Origin: Chlorobiales bacterium
GTDB lineage: Bacteria > Bacteroidota > Chlorobiia > Chlorobiales > Chlorobiaceae
Reading direction: 5' to 3'
Length of the DNA stretch: 10,388 nt
Assembly (NCBI GenBank): GCA_022360415.1
Contig: JAKSDB010000202.1
Coordinates: 1 to 10,388, forward strand
The notes below the pieces were generated by a model. That model made no database searches and was not told the origin of the DNA. It saw nothing but the letters and a program-made list of their open reading frames with translations. Numbering within the stretch: the first letter of the stretch is position 1; each line of letters opens with the position of its first letter. The position numbers and the translations under genes are program-made. Below are positions 7,206 through 10,388 of the stretch, in pieces.

Positions 7206-7222
7206 AATCCTTATAAAGGATT
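7206..7222. repeat. Hairpin in the IS leader upstream of the transposase
   Basis: AATCCTT (7206-7212) pairs perfectly with AAGGATT (7216-7222) around a 3-nt loop. In IS4-family elements such as IS10 and IS50, structures near the left end damp transposase expression from outside transcripts; a similar role here is inference. Confidence 0.4.
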
Positions 7223-7317
7223 ACAAATAAATAACATACGATGATTTTTTAGCGTTACCGACTTGAAAACACCTGCTATCTTAGATCATTTCACAATTCT
7301 ACGACAAGGAATGATTG

Positions 7318-8487
7318 ATGTATACAGGAAAAACCGTGTTTACTCAGCTTCTTGACCATTTGCCGCTGCATCACTTTCGTCGATGCGTCAAGCGTTATAA
7401 AGGCAATTACAAAGTTCAATCGTTCACGTGTCTCGATCACTATCTTTGCTTGTTCTTTGCACAACTGACCTATCGGGAAAGCCTTCGTGATAGTACCACC
7501 TGTCTGCTCGGCATGCAGAACAAACTCTATCACATGGGCATCCGGGGTAAGATTGCTCGAAGTACGCTTGCCGATGCCAATGAAAAACGGGACTGGTGGA
7601 TTTATCAGGACTTCGCCCATATTCTGATTCATCATGCCAGAGAGCTTTACAGCAAAGACGCCTTTGGTGTCAACCTGAAAGAAACCGTGTATGCCCTGGA
7701 TTCAATCATGATCGATCTCTGTCTTGCGTTATTTCCATGGGCAACGTTCAGAACACGCAAAGGTGCGGTGAAAATGCACAGGTTGCTCGACTTACGAGGC
7801 AATATCCCGTCGTTTGTTGCCATCACCGATGGAAAGGTTCATGATCTCAACATCCTTGATGTACTCATCATTGAACCAGGCTCTTTCTACATCATGGATC
7901 GCGGATATACCGATTTTGACCGGTTGAATCACATTCATCAGGCCCAAGGGTTTTTTGTCATTCGAGGAAAATCCAAGCTCTCGTTTCGCCGGCAATACTC
8001 TCGCCCTGTTGACAAAACAAACGGATTTCAGTGTGATCAGACCATCAAGCTGATAGGGCCGAGTTCATCGTTTTACTACCCGGAACAACTTAGGCGCATC
8101 AGGTATGTTGACCCGCAAACAGGTAAATCGTATGTGTTTCTGACCAATAATTTCGAGCTTTCAGCAGAAGTCATTGCAGACCTCTATAAATGCCGATGGC
8201 AGATTGAACTGTTCTTCAAATGGATCAAGCAACATTTACGAATCAAGGCATTTTATGGAACATCGGAAAACGCCGTAAAAACACAAATCTGGACAGCAAT
8301 CTCGGTCTACGTGTTGATTGCTTTGGTGAAAAAGAAACTTAATTTGGATATAACTCTTTACACTTTTCTACAGATTTTGAGCGTCAGTGTGTTTGAGCAA
8401 GTTGATATTTTACAATTAATTACGAATTCTGCTGGTACGGCTCAGAACACCTGCGGCTGTAACCAACTGAATTTATTTGACTTATAA
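7318..8487 (+). CDS. IS4-family DDE transposase (DUF4372 N-terminal type, 389 aa)
   Basis: It catalyses cut-and-paste movement of the surrounding element. The N-terminus (MYTGKTVFTQLLDHLPLHHF and the following CLDHYLCLFFAQLTYRESLRD) is the DUF4372-type DNA-binding part of this transposase group. The catalytic core is complete: D128 in ALDSIMIDL, D194 in IMDRGYTDF and E297 within the IS4 signature Y-(2)-R-(3)-E-(6)-K (YKCRWQIELFFKWIK). Length is normal for the family. ATG 7318 is chosen over an in-frame TTG at 7315 because AAGGA (7306-7310) lies 7 nt upstream. The TAA at 8485-8487 overlaps the right inverted repeat. No frameshift or missing active-site residue is seen, so the enzyme is probably functional. 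Confidence 0.93.
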   Translation: MYTGKTVFTQLLDHLPLHHFRRCVKRYKGNYKVQSFTCLDHYLCLFFAQLTYRESLRDSTTCLLGMQNKLYHMGIRGKIARSTLADANEKRDWWIYQDFAHILIHHARELYSKDAFGVNLKETVYALDSIMIDLCLALFPWATFRTRKGAVKMHRLLDLRGNIPSFVAITDGKVHDLNILDVLIIEPGSFYIMDRGYTDFDRLNHIHQAQGFFVIRGKSKLSFRRQYSRPVDKTNGFQCDQTIKLIGPSSSFYYPEQLRRIRYVDPQTGKSYVFLTNNFELSAEVIADLYKCRWQIELFFKWIKQHLRIKAFYGTSENAVKTQIWTAISVYVLIALVKKKLNLDITLYTFLQILSVSVFEQVDILQLITNSAGTAQNTCGCNQLNLFDL

Positions 8488-8500
8488 CCGGACACTACTG
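8486..8500. repeat. IS right terminal inverted repeat (IRR)
   Basis: AACCGGACACTACTG ends the element; the inner ten bases AACCGGACAC are the exact complement of the left end. It overlaps the last two bases of the transposase stop codon. Confidence 0.85.
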
Positions 8501-8509
8501 ATCAACCAT
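8501..8509. repeat. Target-site duplication, right copy (9 bp)
   Basis: ATCAACCAT, identical to 7170-7178, immediately follows the right inverted repeat. Confidence 0.9.
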
Positions 8510-8563
8510 AACGAAAAGGCGAGGGATGGAGGACTGTGGCGAGTCCCGTTAGGCAATGAACGA

Positions 8564-8764
8564 ATGAGCTTTCCTCAAGAATTAGCCCACCGTGTATGGC
8601 ACACCACTACCGAGGAAAGATTTGCGGCGATTTCAAACGAAGGAGTAATCCTTTCAGAACCAAATATTCCAGATGACGAGCGGTGGGGTACTGCGATGGG
8701 GTATGGCAGCTATCCGTTTGTACTGAATCTCATGGAATCTTCTCTAAGACTCATGTTACAGTAA
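8564..8764 (+). pseudogene. N-terminal fragment of an unidentified small protein (66 aa)
   Basis: From ATG 8564 the frame reads MSFPQELAHRVWHTTTEERF, then AISNEGVILSEPNIPDDERW and GTAMGYGSYPFV, before losing protein character (LMESSLRLMLQ) and stopping at TAA 8762. The VWHTT...I..EG.I pattern is reminiscent of proteins that begin with an ADP-ribosyltransferase-like H-x-T motif, but I cannot name the family. The abrupt end suggests truncation or a frameshift near 8730. The frame is open upstream through the IS right end. If the IS and one target copy are removed it joins the upstream ORF at 6999, so the apparent start may not be the original one. A possible AGG lies about 10 nt before the ATG. 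Probably a degraded gene. Confidence 0.35.
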
Positions 8765-8780
8765 ACTGGGCAAGTTCCAT

Positions 8781-8819
8781 ATCACCTTCTACAGTGATTG
8801 GTGAAAAGGGTGATTTTTT
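8781..8819 (+). terminator. Candidate Rho-independent terminator
   Basis: ATCACC (8781-8786) pairs with GGTGAT (8809-8814). A TT/AA extension is possible past a bulged G, the loop is about 20 nt, and a run of T follows (8814-8819). It separates the degraded fragment from the first cobalamin riboswitch. The large loop lowers confidence. Confidence 0.4.
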
Positions 8820-8850
8820 GAGAAGGTTCTTTTTGCTATATAGGATTGAG

Positions 8851-9035
8851 ATGACGGTTTTGGCCGGCGAAAGCCGGCTGATGAAAAGGGAATCCGGTGA
8901 GAATCCGGAACAGTACCCGCTGCTGTGATCCCGCATCAGCAAACGCTGATGAAAGGTTTGCCGAAAATGCCACTGTCGTGACGTTAAACGACGGGAAGGC
9001 CGGTAAAACCGGGAGAGTCAGAAGACCTGCCGCAT
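8851..9035 (+). ncRNA. Cobalamin riboswitch 1
   Basis: Conserved B12-box elements appear in order: AAAGGGAAtCCGGTGAGAATCCGG, the ACCCGCtgCTGTGAtCC core at about 8915-8931, GCCACTG at about 8970, GGGAAGGCC, and AGTCAGAAGACCTGCC ending near 9031. ATGaCGG (8851-8857) and CCGCAT (9030-9035) can close the P1 stem. It senses adenosylcobalamin-type ligands and represses the downstream RNA. A TATATA box at 8837-8842 precedes it without a convincing -35. No clear terminator follows the aptamer, so control is more likely at translation. The downstream small ORFs at 9071-9420 would be the regulated genes. Confidence 0.92.
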
Positions 9036-9070
9036 TCTTTTTTGCTTCGGGAATAAAGCGACATGAAATC

Positions 9071-9232
9071 ATGAAAAAAAACATCTTCCCTTTTCCGGGA
9101 AAAGACTGGTTGCGTGCATCGTTCAGAAAAATGCAAAACCGCCTTATGCAGGCCATTCTTGACCGGTTCATCCCTTTTGTGCCCGTTTATTCGTTCAGAG
9201 GCCTGTCCGTATTATACCGGAACACCTGCTGA
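9071..9232 (+). CDS. Hypothetical small protein downstream of riboswitch 1 (53 aa)
   Basis: The reading frame starts MKKNIFPFPGKDWLRASF, is basic at the N-terminus, and contains a hydrophobic patch (LDRFIPFVPVY) too polar overall for a clear membrane helix. I recognise no family. It begins about 35 nt after the riboswitch aptamer and overlaps the next ORF by one base (TGATG), the geometry of translationally coupled genes. No good Shine-Dalgarno sequence is visible. Position implies repression by B12 and hence a possible link to cobalamin or cobalt use, but it could equally be the decayed stump of a formerly B12-controlled gene. Confidence 0.35.
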   Translation: MKKNIFPFPGKDWLRASFRKMQNRLMQAILDRFIPFVPVYSFRGLSVLYRNTC

Positions 9233-9420
9233 TGATCAACGGCGAAAGGCGCCATCCTCAATACAGCCATTACCCGGCGCTTCTGTTTGAGCAGGGCATG
9301 ATTCCCCTTCATGTTCAGGATTGCTGCATGCCTGTCGACAGCTGTCGATGTTCAGCATTTGAAGATTTTTCCTTTGACGGCAATACGCTGACCAGTTTTC
9401 CGGCATGGAGAAACAACTGA
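9232..9420 (+). CDS. Hypothetical small Cys-containing protein (62 aa)
   Basis: The reading frame starts MINGERRHPQYSHYPALLFE and holds a cysteine cluster C-C-x5-C-x-C (QDCCMPVDSCRC) in its middle, plus several His residues upstream. Such spacing could bind a metal, but no known family is recognised. There is no signal peptide or membrane helix. Its ATG overlaps the stop of the preceding ORF (TGATG). It is the second of two small ORFs between the two cobalamin riboswitches and would lie on the riboswitch-1 transcript. Whether it is expressed is uncertain: codon pattern and length do not exclude a chance ORF. Confidence 0.35.
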   Translation: MINGERRHPQYSHYPALLFEQGMIPLHVQDCCMPVDSCRCSAFEDFSFDGNTLTSFPAWRNN

Positions 9421-9540
9421 AAGCAGCGTTGGTCAACGTGAGAAAACTGCTGGTCGGTTTGTCTGGCTCCGGACGCATTCCGCCATGAAGATACAGGGGG
9501 AGAGTCGGACTGATTATTGTCAGGGGATCATGATGTATCC

Positions 9541-9569
9541 TTGTTACTCTCATGAAAAAAGCTTATTAT
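9541..9569 (+). promoter_or_regulatory. Sigma70-like promoter for riboswitch 2 / TonB receptor
   Basis: TTGTTA (9541-9546) and TATTAT (9564-9569) are separated by an ideal 17 nt. They match the consensus boxes at 4/6 and 5/6. The predicted start near 9576 is about 17 nt before the riboswitch closing stem, which fits well. The 9421-9540 stretch before it holds no other convincing feature. Confidence 0.55.
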
Positions 9570-9592
9570 CATTGCACATTGTTCTTTCATAG

Positions 9593-9817
9593 ATAGCTGG
9601 TGCCGGTTTGAAAGCCGGAGAATAGGGAAGTACGTGAGATTCGTACACTGTACCCGCAACTGTTATGACGGTAACTTTTGTGTCATTTATCATGGCCCCA
9701 TGATGAATGCGCAGAAGCGTTACGATCACTGTGTTAATGATTTCCTCCCAGGAAATCCACGGGAAGATCGTGACGGATGTATCCGTATAAAGTCAGGAGA
9801 CCTGCCAGTGACGCTAT
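9593..9817 (+). ncRNA. Cobalamin riboswitch 2
   Basis: The conserved order is clear: GGTGCCGGTTTGAAAGCC, AATAGGGAAGTACGTGAGAT, ACTGTACCCGCAACTGT at about 9647-9663, a long variable arm, ATCACTGTG near 9724, CCACGGGAAGATCG, and AAAGTCAGGAGACCTGCC ending at 9805. ATAGC (9593-9597) pairs with GCTAT (9813-9817) to close P1. It is expected to bind cobalamin and switch off the TonB receptor that starts 161 nt downstream. The leader after the aptamer contains a small GACTA/TAGTC hairpin (9828-9844) without a T-run, so the mode of control is not resolved. The usual GCCACTG element reads GATCACTG here. Confidence 0.95.
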
Positions 9818-9978
9818 TGCACAACACGACTACGGGTTATAGTCAGGCAATGCGAATTGATTTCTTTCCAGGCATTTCTGTTTCCCTGTTTGAAATTGAT
9901 GTTCATCATTGCATTCCTACATCGCGTATAACTCCGGTCATGTTTATTTGCTTTTTCAAAATCAAACATGATTGAAAC

Positions 9979-10388
9979 ATGAAGAAAAAATGGTTTTTAC
10001 TGTTTATCGCAGTTGGCCTGCTCGCAACAGGCACTGTGAAAGCTGAGACATTGAGCCTTCCGAAGTCCGGGAAAGGTTTTATGAGCCAGGAGATCGTTGT
10101 ATCAGCAACGAAAACCAGAGAAAAAAGAAAGGACATCTCCAATTCGGTCGTTTTGATAGAAAAAAAGGAAATCGAGGATTCAGCGGCTGAAACTCTTGGA
10201 GAACTTCTTGCGAACCATCCAGGCCTGGATACGCGAACATATGGGAACTACGGCGGTGCAGCGCAGGAAATAAAGATCAGGGGGATGAGCGCAGATGGAA
10301 CCCAGGTTTTCATTAACGGTATCAATGTGAACTCTATCTCCCTGGGAACAGCCGACATAGCGAAAATCCCTCTCGATTCGATCGAGCG
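9979..10388 (+). CDS. btuB: BtuB-like TonB-dependent cobalamin receptor (N-terminal part)
   Basis: The 136 visible residues show an outer-membrane receptor start: a Sec signal peptide of about 22 residues (Lys-rich n-region, hydrophobic core, TVKA cleavage site before ETLSL), a TonB box at about 38-44 (EIVVSAT), and a plug domain with LGELLANHPGLDTRTYG, IKIRGMSADGTQVFINGI and the IPLDSIE segment. The barrel lies beyond the right edge. Full-length members are about 600-700 residues. A cobalamin riboswitch and promoter directly upstream make vitamin B12 or a related corrinoid the likely substrate. Uptake across the outer membrane would be energised by TonB-ExbBD. The ATG has no strong Shine-Dalgarno sequence, but the signal peptide fixes this start. 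Substrate assignment relies on the riboswitch rather than on residues. Confidence 0.85.
   Translation, partial: MKKKWFLLFIAVGLLATGTVKAETLSLPKSGKGFMSQEIVVSATKTREKRKDISNSVVLIEKKEIEDSAAETLGELLANHPGLDTRTYGNYGGAAQEIKIRGMSADGTQVFINGINVNSISLGTADIAKIPLDSIE

Larger units (their letters stand above)
7179..8500 (+). mobile_element. Complete IS4-family insertion sequence (1322 bp)
   Basis: The element is bounded by terminal inverted repeats beginning 5'-CA, contains one intact transposase gene, and is flanked by an exact 9-bp duplication. Ends, target duplication and reading frame are all intact, implying a fairly recent and possibly still mobile insertion. The transposase stop lies inside the right terminal repeat, a compact organisation. 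It landed in the group-II-intron-like sequence. Confidence 0.9.

Noticed and set aside
6999..7244. 81-aa ORF beginning MKVSYMKGLASHHG
   Set aside because: This pattern is a recurrent spurious ORF of group II intron 5' RNA, and its end runs into the IS terminal repeat, so it is not annotated as a protein.
8836..9171. 111-aa minus-strand ORF
   Set aside because: It covers the antisense of cobalamin riboswitch 1 and has no protein-like features.
9391..9457. Near-complementary ACCAGTTTTC and GAAAACTGCTGGT segments
   Set aside because: The pairing needs a 3-nt bulge and a long loop, with no T-run; not convincing as a terminator or operator.
9634..9975. 113-aa plus-strand ORF
   Set aside because: It lies mostly inside cobalamin riboswitch 2; conservation there is explained by RNA structure.
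1..10388. CRISPR arrays, tRNA or rRNA genes
   Set aside because: No regularly spaced direct repeats, and no tRNA cloverleaf or rRNA-like sequence were noticed on either strand.

Overview
The window looks like the chromosome of a Gram-negative bacterium of the Bacteroidota/Chlorobiota group, most plausibly a green sulfur bacterium (Chlorobium/Prosthecochloris-like). This rests on the DUF4143 ATPase tail, the IS4/DUF4372-type transposase, and two cobalamin riboswitches, one leading a BtuB-like TonB receptor. No rRNA, tRNA or complete housekeeping gene is present to settle the taxonomy, so the assignment is an inference.

Layout: 1-190 is the end of a DUF4143-type AAA ATPase. 191-434 holds two small inverted repeats and a candidate promoter. 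435-4481 is a 1348-residue multidomain protein with an N-terminal phosphoribosyltransferase (PRTase) domain carrying a canonical PRPP loop, a long unassigned middle, and a C-terminal nucleoside-phosphorylase/nucleosidase (PNP) domain with its catalytic Glu and Asp retained. Its stop codon lies inside an 87-nt imperfect palindrome that resembles an integron attC site. 4604-4804 is a DUF4177 small protein. 4825-4989 is a headless remnant of a radical SAM/SPASM protein. 5010-6797 is a very AT-rich, Lys/Ile/Tyr-rich TPR-plus-HExxH metallopeptidase.

From about 6800 to 8800 the DNA is a graveyard of mobile pieces. A short orphan ORF is followed by sequence resembling the 5' part of a bacterial group II intron. 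That sequence is split by a complete 1322-bp IS4-family element (7179-8500) with 15-bp terminal inverted repeats and a 9-bp target duplication. A truncated small protein fragment and a terminator-like hairpin follow.

From 8851 the sequence returns to what looks like host chromosome. A first cobalamin riboswitch sits ahead of two overlapping small ORFs of unknown function. A second cobalamin riboswitch, with a good sigma70-like promoter, leads the start of a BtuB-like TonB-dependent receptor that runs off the window.

How the genes may work together: the PRTase-PNP fusion is the most interesting object. PNP-fold domains act as (d)ATP/nucleoside-cleaving effectors in several anti-phage systems (for example Detocs and some CBASS/Avs proteins). 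A PRTase and a PNP in one chain would place two base/ribose-phosphate chemistries in a single large protein. The neighbouring TPR-metallopeptidase has the domain style of conflict-system proteases. Whether the two are functionally linked cannot be shown here, because a promoter gap, a small gene and a pseudogene remnant lie between them. The cobalamin part at the right end is a separate, ordinary B12-repressed uptake locus.
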